A DNA stretch of 64,000 nucleotides. It comes from CBDUZS01 sp965371785 (GTDB lineage Bacteria; Fermentibacterota; Fermentibacteria; Fermentibacterales; JCC-6). The stretch is taken from the NCBI GenBank assembly GCA_965371785.1, contig CBDUZS010000004.1, positions 8,385 through 72,384 on the forward strand, in the 5' to 3' direction. The position numbers were made by a program, and so were the translations under genes. The notes beneath the pieces were generated by a model that was not told where the DNA came from, did not search any database, and was given only the letters and a program-made list of their open reading frames with translations. Shown piece after piece: positions 8,901 to 17,039 of this stretch (position 1 is its first letter; every line of letters starts with the position of its first letter).

Positions 8901-10437
8901 AATCGACGAGAATCGTCTGAACAGGATAGTCGTCTCTTCCTGCTCCCCCAGCACTCACGAACCGCTCTTTCAGGAAACCATCAGGGAAGCAGGGCTTAAC
9001 CGCTACCTGTTCAACATGGCCAACATCAGGAACCACTGCAGCTGGGTCCACCGGAACGATCCGGTGCAGGCGACGGAAAAGGCGAAGATCCTGACCCGAA
9101 TCGCTGTGGGCAAGTCACGGCTGCTGAATCCCCTTCATACAGTCGTCCTCGATGTGGTGCAGAAGGGGCTGGTCGTCGGCGGGGGGCTTGCCGGTATGAC
9201 TGCAGCACTCTCCGTCGCCGAACAGGGCTACGATGTGGCTCTGGTCGAGAGAGAAAGTGTGTTCGGCGGCAACCTGTTGCGGCTTACGAAGAAACCTGAC
9301 GGTCTCGACGTACTCGAGTATCTGAATGACCTGATCAGCCGACTGGAATCCCATCCCCGCGTCCACATCTACCTGAATTCCACTATCGATGCCGTTGATG
9401 GATACATCGGAAACTACCTTACATCGATCCGCAACAACGAAACTGAAGAGATCGAGGATTACAAGCACGGTATAATCATCATCACCACGGGAGGAGTGGA
9501 AACCAGCCCGGACTCATATCTGTACGGGAATTCTGATGGAGCAGTTCTCACACAGCTGGAACTCGAGAAGGATCTCGAGCACGACTGCGACTCGTACGCC
9601 AGAATGAAGAGTGTTGTGATGATTCAGTGTGTGGGGTCGAGGGAAGAGGAACACCCATACTGTTCCAGAGTCTGCTGCACACAGTCCGTCAAGAACGCTA
9701 TCCGGCTCAAGGAGCTCAATCCTGATCTGAACGTCTACATCCTCTACAGAGATATGAGGACCTACGGATTCAACGAGCGATACTACCAGCAGGCCAGGGC
9801 AATGGGTGTCGTGTTCATGAGATTTGATAAGGACGAAAAGCCCATAGTCGAATTCGACGGAACCGGAGAAGACAGAAAGATCAGAGTCAGTGTGGTCGAC
9901 CATGTTCTCGGTGCAACCATCGAGATAGCTCCCGACCGCGTGATCCTCGCACCCGCCATCGAGCCGAGGGAAGATGCTTCGCGACTGTCGCAGATGCTCA
10001 AGATACCGCTCAACGAAAACCGGTTCTTCATGGAAGCTCACGTTAAACTCAGACCCGTGGATTTTTCGGCGGAGGGGATATACCTTGCCGGTCTGGCTCA
10101 TTCTCCCAAGGGTATGGACGAGACGATCTCACAGGCCAAGGCTGCCGCGGAGAGAGCCTGCATCATTATCAGTTCGGACGAGTACCTGGCAGTAGCCAAC
10201 ATTGCCAGTGTGGATCAGGACGTTTGCGTCGGCTGCGGGTTATGCGTTTCGGTCTGCCCATACAACGCTCTCGGGCTTGTCTGGCAAAGCGGGAAAAACG
10301 TCTGTTCGGTGAATACCGCTCTCTGCAAGGGTTGCGGCAGCTGTTCATCGGTATGCCCGTCCGGAGCCATGGAGCAGCTCGGATACACCGAAGAGCAGAC
10401 ACTGGAGATGGTCGAGCTTACCCAGATCATTTTCTGA
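5956..10437 (+). CDS. hdrA: Giant HdrA with inserted GltD-like module and second HdrA module
   Basis: Fusion of 1493 residues with three flavin-type Rossmann modules. Residues 20-165 are an HdrA start (GGGIAG near 28, Cys-type DCAMC at 70-74, 4Fe-4S CTGCGECVEVCP near 123). Residues about 170-575 are a GltD/NADPH-glutamate-synthase small-subunit module with CGRVC, GAGPAG at 272-277 and a second GGGN nucleotide site. The first HdrA module resumes near 630 (CLECGLCSRC). A second HdrA module starts near 925 (GVFICRCG), has GGGLAG near 1073, and ends with two 4Fe-4S motifs (1420-1493). The GltD part should add an NAD(P)H site, so this may combine an electron-donor module with the bifurcating HdrA. 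It has Cys where the HdrA genes at 50730 and 55563 have a TGA codon. Confidence 0.9.
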   Translation: MSNGAPEPKKELVTTATRRSGAVLVVGGGIAGIQSSLDLADSGFKVYLVEDSPAIGGIMAQLDKTFPTNDCAMCVISPKLVECGRHLNIELLTDSNLVSLEGEPGNFTARVYKRPRFVDLETCTGCGECVEVCPVSVLSLFDENLVDRKAIYKPYAQASPNAFVIDKAETPPCQLACPSGIHVQGYVALVAEGKYEEAYDLIRKNNPFVSVCGRVCHHPCETECRRGEYDEPVDIRSIKRFIADYVHAHHEEFEKNTDETVPDKSEKVAVIGAGPAGLTCAFYLAREGYQVTIFEKDDKAGGMLRLGIPSYRLPEEELDWEIEQILREGIELRTNSPIGPEDFAGLREHYDALFVSVGFSYGRKLDIDGADNSGVQTGIEFLRKVNGNVEPDLGKKMVVIGGGNVAIDVAKSAIRLGSEVELYCLESRREMPAHGWEITEAIEEGIRINPSWGPAEIIGENGRVKGIRLRKCTSVFDSEGNFNPQFDNEDVIETDCDDVIIAIGQSSDITFLKETDSGLKQTVPVDPLTFSTSIDGVFAAGDIIRGPASVVEAVGQAHEAALSIDRYLRGEDMSDGRTVEDELPAREPPMDVPLRQRVQMGFIPPAERVKDFCEVELGFSEEEVREEAGRCLECGLCSRCLQCEVVCEANAINHAMTGEMVDIRVGAVILTSGAEAFDPSPLHEFGYGRYDNVLTSIQFERILAASGPFEGHLQRPSDDKVPTRIAWLQCVGSRTEDTHMPYCSSVCCMYAIKEAIIAKEHVSSVEPTMFFMDMRAHGKDFDSYYERAVEMGVRFVRSRVSKIREINDSGNLELRYVTEDGTVRFEEFDLVVLSVGLDHNRLNAEISDNLGLRLNEYSFIDSSQHSPILTSRPGVFVSGPAGSPMDIPETVTQASGSVAGAAEILSDTRGTEIIEKEYPEEIDVSGKRPRIGVFICRCGTNIASIVDVPSVVEFARTLPDVVYAGENLFTCSQDTQKKIKEIIDENRLNRIVVSSCSPSTHEPLFQETIREAGLNRYLFNMANIRNHCSWVHRNDPVQATEKAKILTRIAVGKSRLLNPLHTVVLDVVQKGLVVGGGLAGMTAALSVAEQGYDVALVERESVFGGNLLRLTKKPDGLDVLEYLNDLISRLESHPRVHIYLNSTIDAVDGYIGNYLTSIRNNETEEIEDYKHGIIIITTGGVETSPDSYLYGNSDGAVLTQLELEKDLEHDCDSYARMKSVVMIQCVGSREEEHPYCSRVCCTQSVKNAIRLKELNPDLNVYILYRDMRTYGFNERYYQQARAMGVVFMRFDKDEKPIVEFDGTGEDRKIRVSVVDHVLGATIEIAPDRVILAPAIEPREDASRLSQMLKIPLNENRFFMEAHVKLRPVDFSAEGIYLAGLAHSPKGMDETISQAKAAAERACIIISSDEYLAVANIASVDQDVCVGCGLCVSVCPYNALGLVWQSGKNVCSVNTALCKGCGSCSSVCPSGAMEQLGYTEEQTLEMVELTQIIF

Positions 10438-10519
10438 CGGCAACAAGCCCTCACTTCTCACGGCTTCCATGTAGGAATGACGACGCTATACACTCCCACT
10501 GCCGGGAAGGAGTAAATCC

Positions 10520-11215
10520 ATGAGCAGTCAACAAGAGTTTGCCTTGCCGAAGTGCGCTTACTGCAAGGAGGAAAGGAAGGTCTGTACAAATCCTGCTGGA
10601 ACCGGTCCCGTCTGGTGCCCGACTCTTACTCTGGAGGTTCTGGTCAGCAAAGCTTTCGAGGAGTACGATGACCGCGGCACCATGGAGCTCGCTAGAGCTG
10701 CCACCGTACAGGAAGGTGAATGCTACATCGGCAGGTCGAGGGGTGCCGAAGCCGCTCCCTACCCCGTAAAGCCCAGGGCTCTGGAGATAATCGAACTCGC
10801 CGGGAAAATGGGCTACAGCAGAATAGGCATTGCCTTCTGCACGGGGCTGATGGAGGAGGCAAGGCTCTTCAGTGAAATTCTCATATCAGCTGGTCTGGAG
10901 GCTGTTTCCGTCTGCTGCAAGGTGGGAAGAACTCCGAAGGAGAGAATAGGTGTTCTCGACGATCAGAAGATCCGTATCGGGGAGTTCGAGGCGATGTGCA
11001 GCCCGGTTGCCCAGGCTCGCATTCTCGATCGGAGCGGGACGGACCTCAACGTAGTCATCGGGCTTTGCGTCGGCCATGATTCGCTGTTCTTCAAATACAG
11101 CTCAGTCCCGGTAACGGTGCTCGTAGCGAAGGACAGGGTTACGGGCCACAATCCCGCAGCGGTTCTGTACACCGCTCACAGCTACTACAGGAACCTGTTG
11201 AAGGGACCTTTCTGA
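10520..11215 (+). CDS. DUF1847 Cys-rich putative metal-binding protein
   Basis: Protein of 231 residues matching the DUF1847 family, whose function is unknown. It begins with a CAYC pair and a nearby Cys (residues about 12-22), has WCP at 32 and single cysteines in conserved hydrophobic contexts (FCTG, VCCK, MCSP, LCVGHD), consistent with a metal or cluster site. A good ribosome-binding site (AAGGAG, eight bases before the ATG) supports the start. It follows the giant HdrA gene by 82 bases on the same strand and may be co-transcribed. The family commonly occurs in anaerobes, but this gene gives no direct evidence of its job. Confidence 0.8.
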   Translation: MSSQQEFALPKCAYCKEERKVCTNPAGTGPVWCPTLTLEVLVSKAFEEYDDRGTMELARAATVQEGECYIGRSRGAEAAPYPVKPRALEIIELAGKMGYSRIGIAFCTGLMEEARLFSEILISAGLEAVSVCCKVGRTPKERIGVLDDQKIRIGEFEAMCSPVAQARILDRSGTDLNVVIGLCVGHDSLFFKYSSVPVTVLVAKDRVTGHNPAAVLYTAHSYYRNLLKGPF

Positions 11216-11323
11216 TCCTTGACCTCCCTGAACAATCTACAGAACGTTGGCATTGCAAACGGGGCCGATTTTTGCACGGTGTTGTGGCAATCGTGCTACT
11301 CACCTTCTACGTTGCCGGATAAT

Positions 11324-11329
11324 TATACT
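11324..11329 (+). promoter_or_regulatory. Possible -10 box (TATACT) before DUF1576 gene
   Basis: A TATACT hexamer in an AT-rich patch lies 33-38 bases upstream of the likely start of the DUF1576 gene. No convincing -35 box is seen at the usual spacing, so this is a weak call. It would give a short leader containing the AGAGGAG ribosome-binding site at 11348-11354. Confidence 0.25.
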
Positions 11330-11361
11330 AGCCCCTTAAAACAGCTGAAGAGGAGACGGAC

Positions 11362-12615
11362 ATAGGCGGACAGAACAGAGTACTGCTGTTTCTGCTCATA
11401 TTCATCATGTTCTCGTTTGTTATCACCGGGATAGCTGTTGATGGACCAGGCAGAGCTTTCGGTGGATTTCTTGAGCTGCAGTTTCAGCCGGCAAGACTCA
11501 TCACTGACTTCATAGCCACCAGCGGCACAGGCGCCGCCCTTGTCAACGCCGCAGCGGTTGGCATTGTGGGGTTATTCCTTACTACGATGTCAAAGGTCCA
11601 ATTGTCTGGATCGACCTTTGCTGCCATTTTTACGATGATGGGTTTCGCCCTGTTCGGAAAAACACCAATGAACATCATCCCGATAATCATTGGAGTTTAC
11701 ATTTCGGGAAAACTGGTCGGCAGGAGTTTTGCAGAATACATAATCATTGCCCTTTTCGGAACCGCTCTTGGTCCGCTGATCAGCGTTTTTTCTTTTGAGC
11801 TGGGGCTTTCGGGATTACCTGCAATCGCCGTTGGAACTGCTGCAGGAATCGGAACGGGTTTTCTGCTTCCGGCAATTGCCGTGTCCATGCTGCATCTCCA
11901 CCAGGGATACAACCTTTACAACATGGGTTTGTCCTGTGGTTTTTTCGCTCTCTTTGCAGCCGCACTGATCAGGGCGGGAGGGCACACTTTCGAGGGACTC
12001 CTGCAGTGGCATACGGAGGGATCTGCAACGCTTTCATTTCTGATACCCGCTCTCTCGGGCATCCTGATCCTGACGGGGCTGCTGGCAGGAGGCATGAAGA
12101 GCCTGAGGAGTTTTAAGGCCATCCAGAAACATTCGGGCCGACTCCCCTCGGATTTCATGGACATGGAATCGATGGAGGGAGCTCTGCTCAACGCCGGGTT
12201 TATCGGTCTTGCAGGCTCTCTTTACATTCTGCTGATCGGCGGGGATTTCAACGGTCCCACTATCGGGGGGCTCCTGACCATCATGGGATTTGGTGCTTTC
12301 GGCACACATTTTCGTAATTCATGGCCGATCGTTCTCGGAGTTATCATTGCAACGGTTGTATTCGGCAAATCACTTACAGCTCCCGGTGCGATCCTTGCCG
12401 CAATTTTCTGTACAACCCTCGCACCGCTGGCAGGGGCATTCGGAGTTCTTACGGGATTGGTCGCCGGGTTCACGCACCTTGCCCTGGTTCATCAGACCGG
12501 ATCCTGGCAGGGTGGTATGAACCTCTACAACAATGGTTTTGCCGGAGGCCTGACCGCTGCATTCATCGTCTCGGTTATTATGTGGTATCGTTCAAAGGAC
12601 ACTGGTTATGAATAG
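11362..12615 (+). CDS. DUF1576 multi-spanning membrane protein
   Basis: Polytopic inner-membrane protein of the DUF1576 family, function unknown. About ten hydrophobic segments are visible and the two halves look similar, each with an HQG or HQTG motif followed by NLYNMG or NLYNNG, suggesting internal duplication. The first ATG in frame (11407) would cut the first membrane helix in half. The frame is open back to 11332, and the only well-placed signal is AGAGGAG (11348-11354) seven bases before an ATA codon at 11362. Either an ATA start is used or an ATG has been altered here. It is followed after 27 bases by a small gene of unknown function. Confidence 0.75.
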   Translation: MGGQNRVLLFLLIFIMFSFVITGIAVDGPGRAFGGFLELQFQPARLITDFIATSGTGAALVNAAAVGIVGLFLTTMSKVQLSGSTFAAIFTMMGFALFGKTPMNIIPIIIGVYISGKLVGRSFAEYIIIALFGTALGPLISVFSFELGLSGLPAIAVGTAAGIGTGFLLPAIAVSMLHLHQGYNLYNMGLSCGFFALFAAALIRAGGHTFEGLLQWHTEGSATLSFLIPALSGILILTGLLAGGMKSLRSFKAIQKHSGRLPSDFMDMESMEGALLNAGFIGLAGSLYILLIGGDFNGPTIGGLLTIMGFGAFGTHFRNSWPIVLGVIIATVVFGKSLTAPGAILAAIFCTTLAPLAGAFGVLTGLVAGFTHLALVHQTGSWQGGMNLYNNGFAGGLTAAFIVSVIMWYRSKDTGYE

Positions 12616-12642
12616 GTTGTTGTTTCTCGGGAGAAGAAAACC

Positions 12643-13029
12643 ATGAAGAGAAAAGAACTGATTCTCCACCTGATCGGTGGAATATCGAATTACATGCTGG
12701 AGAACAATCCTTCAAGGCTGGTCATTTCACTTCATCAGGAGGAGGATGGGCTACACCTCTCCGCTTTCGATGACAGGGCTCACAGCGATGAGGAAATAGA
12801 GAGAATAGACCTGGCCTTGAACAGTCAGAAAAGACCAGAACTGGCGGGCTATTACGGGGCCATGACCGGCCACGACTTGCTGGGGGCTTCCCGGCTTAAT
12901 CTGCTCGGCTGGCAGGTGAAACACTGTGATGTATCGAGAACCTCCAACGGCATTAAGGTAGACATCTGGCTGGGCGGAGATCGGTTTGAAAGCGATCGGT
13001 TTACGCTCCCGGTCAAGGACCAGCAATAG
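12643..13029 (+). CDS. Hypothetical protein, 128 residues
   Basis: Not recognised. It is a soluble-looking acidic and polar protein with no signal peptide, membrane segment or cysteine cluster. The N terminus (KRKELILHLIGGISNYML) looks like an amphipathic helix, followed by mixed strand-helix sequence. It has a plausible GGGAG ribosome-binding site and starts 27 bases after the DUF1576 membrane protein, so the two are probably co-expressed. It could be a cytoplasmic partner of that membrane protein. Confidence 0.65.
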   Translation: MKRKELILHLIGGISNYMLENNPSRLVISLHQEEDGLHLSAFDDRAHSDEEIERIDLALNSQKRPELAGYYGAMTGHDLLGASRLNLLGWQVKHCDVSRTSNGIKVDIWLGGDRFESDRFTLPVKDQQ

Positions 13030-13151
13030 GGGTTTCCTTCGGATCGTTCCATACCGGGTTGAATCGTATCATGGTTCGTGGTATTGTAGCCTGAAAGGTT
13101 TCCGGACCGTCCAAGTGGCGGTGTAATCCATACACCCTGGAGGGGGAAGAA

Positions 13152-13622
13152 ATGAAACTTGTTATCGTACTTGCATCGGCAGTGATGCTCGTGCTCATGG
13201 CCTGCGGCGGAGGAGGCGGGCTGCCCGAGGATGCCGTGAAGGACTTCATCGGGGCAGTCAAGGCCGGTGACGGCGAGAAGGCTGCCAGTTACCTGTCCAC
13301 CTACGCGCTGGAAGAGCTGGACGTGCAGCTCGAAGCACTAAAGGAGGATCCCGAGATGGCGGTTATGGCCCTCGGGACCATGGGAGTCGAAACGACTGTC
13401 AGTGAAGTCGAGGATTGGACTTCCAGAGTCTTCTTCGCAGCACTCATCGAAACCGAAGCAATGAGGGCAGAGCTGGGTGACAAACTCGATGTGGAAGTCA
13501 CCGGCTCGGAAATCGAAGGTGACGATGCACTCGTCTTCCTCAAAACCGTCGATGGTGAAGAGGAAGAAGTCGAAATGACCCTCGAGAACGGAGAGTGGAA
13601 GATCTACGAAATGCCGGACTGA
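13152..13622 (+). CDS. Small secreted lipoprotein
   Basis: 156 residues with a clear lipoprotein signal: Lys at position 3, a hydrophobic stretch and an LMAC lipobox with Cys near residue 18, followed by a Gly-rich linker. The mature part is very acidic and reads like the small alpha-beta domain of DUF4878/NTF2-like lipoproteins (residues DAVKDFIGAVKAGDGEKAAS near the start, a short beta tail at the end). A strong ribosome-binding site (GGAGGGG) precedes the ATG, and a factor-independent terminator follows 21 bases after the stop, so this is probably a single-gene unit. Function unknown; probably anchored at a membrane surface. Confidence 0.8.
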   Translation: MKLVIVLASAVMLVLMACGGGGGLPEDAVKDFIGAVKAGDGEKAASYLSTYALEELDVQLEALKEDPEMAVMALGTMGVETTVSEVEDWTSRVFFAALIETEAMRAELGDKLDVEVTGSEIEGDDALVFLKTVDGEEEEVEMTLENGEWKIYEMPD

Positions 13623-13642
13623 TTCCATCCGGTTACTTCTGG

Positions 13643-13676
13643 ACGCCCCGTGACATTCCGATCACGGGGCGTTTTT
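13643..13676 (+). terminator. Rho-independent terminator after lipoprotein gene
   Basis: An 11-base perfect stem (ACGCCCCGTGA paired with TCACGGGGCGT) with an eight-base loop, followed by a T run. It also lies between convergent genes, with the minus-strand regulator ending at 13690, and may act in both directions. Confidence 0.9.
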
Positions 13677-13689
13677 CTGACCCCGCGGT

Positions 13690-15036
13690 TCAAAGATCTT
13701 TAGAAAGCCGATCGAGTTCAGAGATCGGGATTCCCAGTTCTCTGGCGGCTGATTCTCTGTCTCCCCGGTAGTACTCTATCGTTCGAAGCACCTGCTCACT
13801 TACTACATCCGATAATTTTCTCGGCTCGAAGCTCGGTTCCAGGGCTCCAATCCTCTCGATAATGTAAGGAGACAGTGATTCGATGGTTATCTGATCCGAT
13901 TCCTCGTTAGCGACGGCTCCGGCGATGATAGTTTTCAACTCCTGTACGTTATCGGGGAAACCGTATCCTTTGAGAAGGCAGAGGAACTCCTCGGAGAAAC
14001 CGGAAATATCGCGTTCGTTTCTCCTGATTTCCTCCTCGAGGAAATGCTGTGCGAGAAGCGGAATGTCCTCCACTCTCTCCCGGAGCGGAGGTATTCCAAT
14101 CGAATTAACCATGAGATGGTAGAGGAGATCACGCGAAAAGGTGCTCTTGTATTCGGGTGCGGTCAGATCTACCGTCGAGGCAACGATGAAACGTATGTCA
14201 GCTTTTCTGATCCTAGTGGAACTCTCGCGATAGTACTCACCCGTCTGTATCACTCTCTTCAGCCTTACCTGTGCCGGAAGGGAAAGGGATTCGATGTTGT
14301 CGAGGAAAACCGTTCCATTTGCAGCCTCCTCCAGAATACCAGGAGTTTCCTCTCTTTCCCCGCTCCAGTCCTTCGCCTGACCGAAGAAAAAGGAACAGAA
14401 GTGCTCGGCATCCTGACTGTCGGCCTCTATTGCGATGAAGGGTTTACCGGCTCTGGTGCTGACCCTGTGTATGGCTCTTGCAAGTGCTTCCTTGCCGGTT
14501 CCATTCTCTCCCCAGATGAATACACTCAGATCACTGGAAGCCGTTCTCTCCGCCTGATGGAAGAGACGGATCATGGCTGGATCCTGTGTAGGGAACTGCT
14601 CGAACGCCGCCTGATGGGCCAGGTCCTCCCGCTTGAGCTGCCCGGAGAGACTATCTATCGTATCGATGAGGGCGCCATGCTCGAGTGCGTTGTTCAGGAC
14701 CTCCAGAAGATGGTCATCTTCCACCGGCTTGATGAGGTAGTCAAAGGCTCCCTGCTTCATCGCACGGACCGCAAGGTCGACATCGCTTACTCCGGTCAGA
14801 ACCACAACTGGCGTGCCGATGCCCTTGCCGCGCATGTCACGGAGGATATCCATACCGCTCACGTTGGGCATATCCATGTCCAGCAAGATGATGTCATATT
14901 CTCCCTCAGCAAGGAGGTTGGCAACTTCGCGAGAATCGTTCACGATTGTGGAGTCGAAAAGACCTGTCTGCATGAGGAAGACCATGAAGTAGTTGGTTAC
15001 GGCAACATCGTCGTCAACGATCATTATTCTCTTCAT
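13690..15036 (-). CDS. NtrC-family response regulator lacking GAFTGA
   Basis: Response regulator of 448 residues. The receiver domain has DDD at residues 8-10, phosphoacceptor Asp53 and the conserved KP near 103. An AAA+ domain follows, with Walker A GENGTGKE (176-183) and Walker B GTVFLDNIE (241-249), then an Fis-like helix-turn-helix tail (GDRESAARELGI). The sigma-54-contacting GAFTGA loop, expected near residues 214-224, is replaced by FFFGQAKDWSG, so it probably does not activate sigma-54 promoters in the normal way. I chose the ATG at 15036, which follows GGGAGGGG by about six bases and begins one base after the kinase stop; an ATG at 15060 is possible. It is the last gene of the long minus-strand operon and the cognate partner of the kinase. 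Confidence 0.9.
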   Translation of the reverse strand: MKRIMIVDDDVAVTNYFMVFLMQTGLFDSTIVNDSREVANLLAEGEYDIILLDMDMPNVSGMDILRDMRGKGIGTPVVVLTGVSDVDLAVRAMKQGAFDYLIKPVEDDHLLEVLNNALEHGALIDTIDSLSGQLKREDLAHQAAFEQFPTQDPAMIRLFHQAERTASSDLSVFIWGENGTGKEALARAIHRVSTRAGKPFIAIEADSQDAEHFCSFFFGQAKDWSGEREETPGILEEAANGTVFLDNIESLSLPAQVRLKRVIQTGEYYRESSTRIRKADIRFIVASTVDLTAPEYKSTFSRDLLYHLMVNSIGIPPLRERVEDIPLLAQHFLEEEIRRNERDISGFSEEFLCLLKGYGFPDNVQELKTIIAGAVANEESDQITIESLSPYIIERIGALEPSFEPRKLSDVVSEQVLRTIEYYRGDRESAARELGIPISELDRLSKDL

Positions 15037-15037
15037 T

Positions 15038-17017
15038 TCACGCCCCTCCCCTGTTTCCATCGGTTGTCGGGATTCTGATGGTAAAGGTCGTTCCCTCTCC
15101 CTGCTTGCTGGTCACAGTGATGTTTCCGTTGTGCTCCTCGATTATCCGGTAGGCTATCGCCAGGCCCAGCCCGGTACCCCCCCCTGCCCTTTTCGTAGTG
15201 AAGAATGGATCGAATATCTGCTTGAGTGTTTTCTCGTTCATGCCCTTGCCGTTATCCGATATCTCGATTACCACCACTCCGGGAGTCTCTAACCTCGTTC
15301 TAATGGTTATCACGCCCTTCCTGTCATCGGGAATCGCCTGCCCGGCATTCACCAGGAGGTTGATGAAAACCTGCTCGATCTTCTGGGAATTTCCAGTGAA
15401 CGAAGGAAGATTTTCTACGAGATCCAGTTCGATATCAGCCCTTTTGTGAATCTCGTTGTGTACAAGCCTGGTGCTGGCTTCTATAAGTGTGTTCACGTCG
15501 ACGGTGTCGATAAGCAGTCCTTCATCCTTCCTGGCAAATCCCCTCAGTCCCTCGACGATTCCCTTGATCCGTTCCGATCCATGGGCCATATCATCGACGA
15601 GCGTCATAATGTGCTGCCTGAAGAAATCGTACTTCAGCCTCGCAATTTTGAGATCCGGGTGGGTATCCCTGTACTCGTCCAGAATGGGAAGAATATCCTC
15701 TAGAGACTGTTTGATTATGTTGACGTTTCCCCTGATGAATTGATTCGGATTGTTTATCTCATGACCGATTCCGCTGACGAGCTGACCCAGAGATGCCAGT
15801 TTGTCCGCCTGCTGAAGTTGTTGCTCATAGGTTTTCTCGAGGGTTACATCCCTGTAGAATTCAAGGATTCCATCAACTTCATGCTCGGTGTTGTACACTG
15901 GAAGCGCGTGAACCTGAAGGAATTTATCCTCGTTCTTCATCGTCAGTGTTATGGGTGTCTTATCCCTGATTATCCTTGACAGGCGGCAGTCCTCACAGGG
16001 CACATCCCTGCCGAAATACGCTTTGTAGCAGCTGATTCCAGGTTTGATATCTTCCCGATTGGTCATGACGATCTTTCGATTCTTGTCGATGAGCATCACA
16101 TCGTCGGGAATGGCCTGAAAGGTCGTCTCCAGTCTGGATCTGGCTTCTTCCCAGCCCCTGTTGACCCTGTCCAGGTAGGAATTGACAATTCCGAGTTTCG
16201 CCCGCTGGGCTTCTACTTCCTCGGTTCTACCGGCTATCTCTTTCTTCAGCTCTTTCAGCCGCTGATTGTACTCGTCCTCTTCATCGATCTTGAGGGCCAG
16301 TCTCTCCCTGAGTTCCTTGCGTTCCAGAGCAAGGCTGAGCATCCGTCCGATCTCGTTGATCATCCGCTGTTCCTCGGGAAGCAGTTCATGGCTGTCGTCC
16401 AGGTAACCCACCCGGATCTCGCCTTCGATCTGCTGCCCAATCTCCAGCTCTACGGTAAGGTACTTACTGGAAGCAGGCTTCTGGCCGTACTCGATTCCCC
16501 GGAAACGGGACCACACTACGACCTCGTCGGGGATCATCATACCCGGGCCGATATATTTCGGCAGATCGGTGAAGAACCTGCGAATAGAATCGGATGTTTC
16601 AATCCATTTAGCTACCTCGTAAAGGCAGCCCAGTTCCTTGATTCGCTCTTCCTTCTCCCACTCGTCCTGTTTCCCGAGGGAACCTATCCGGTTGCCGAAG
16701 AAGAGAAAAATATCTCCACTCTCCGGACCGGCGTATCCGGCTTTCAGAGGTATCGATTTTGAGCTGTCAGACAGCGTGGAGAGCACAGCAATACCCCGTT
16801 CTCCAGCCTTTGCCTGAGCCATCGCCGAGCGGAACGTGTCAAGAGATGTCTGAGCAAGGAGTTCCTCGAGATTAGTCGTTTCTTCCGGAAGACCAGATGA
16901 ACAGCAATCCCTTACAAGAGTATGGTTTGCATAAACAATCCGTTCTTCAGCATCGACAACGAGAAGGTAATCGAAGTTGCCTTCCAGGAAGGCGTACAGG
17001 CTCTCGAGTCTGACCAT
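15038..17017 (-). CDS. Soluble PAS/GAF sensor histidine kinase
   Basis: Histidine kinase of 659 residues without membrane segments, so it senses a cytoplasmic signal. In order: a PAS-like domain (1-110), a GAF-like region (about 125-235), a coiled coil (235-295), a PAS domain with CYKAYFGRDVPCEDC (330-344), then the HisKA box SGIGHEINNP with His419, and the ATPase domain (N box near NLLVNAGQ, SDNGKGM, GGGTGLGLA). The Cys-rich PAS motif is typical of domains that could bind a metal or cluster or sense redox state. It sits 23 bases after the NuoG-like gene and directly before the regulator, so it probably monitors the redox operon it belongs to. Confidence 0.9.
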   Translation of the reverse strand: MVRLESLYAFLEGNFDYLLVVDAEERIVYANHTLVRDCCSSGLPEETTNLEELLAQTSLDTFRSAMAQAKAGERGIAVLSTLSDSSKSIPLKAGYAGPESGDIFLFFGNRIGSLGKQDEWEKEERIKELGCLYEVAKWIETSDSIRRFFTDLPKYIGPGMMIPDEVVVWSRFRGIEYGQKPASSKYLTVELEIGQQIEGEIRVGYLDDSHELLPEEQRMINEIGRMLSLALERKELRERLALKIDEEDEYNQRLKELKKEIAGRTEEVEAQRAKLGIVNSYLDRVNRGWEEARSRLETTFQAIPDDVMLIDKNRKIVMTNREDIKPGISCYKAYFGRDVPCEDCRLSRIIRDKTPITLTMKNEDKFLQVHALPVYNTEHEVDGILEFYRDVTLEKTYEQQLQQADKLASLGQLVSGIGHEINNPNQFIRGNVNIIKQSLEDILPILDEYRDTHPDLKIARLKYDFFRQHIMTLVDDMAHGSERIKGIVEGLRGFARKDEGLLIDTVDVNTLIEASTRLVHNEIHKRADIELDLVENLPSFTGNSQKIEQVFINLLVNAGQAIPDDRKGVITIRTRLETPGVVVIEISDNGKGMNEKTLKQIFDPFFTTKRAGGGTGLGLAIAYRIIEEHNGNITVTSKQGEGTTFTIRIPTTDGNRGGA

Positions 17018-17039
17018 GGAGCTCCCTTCCCCTAATTCG

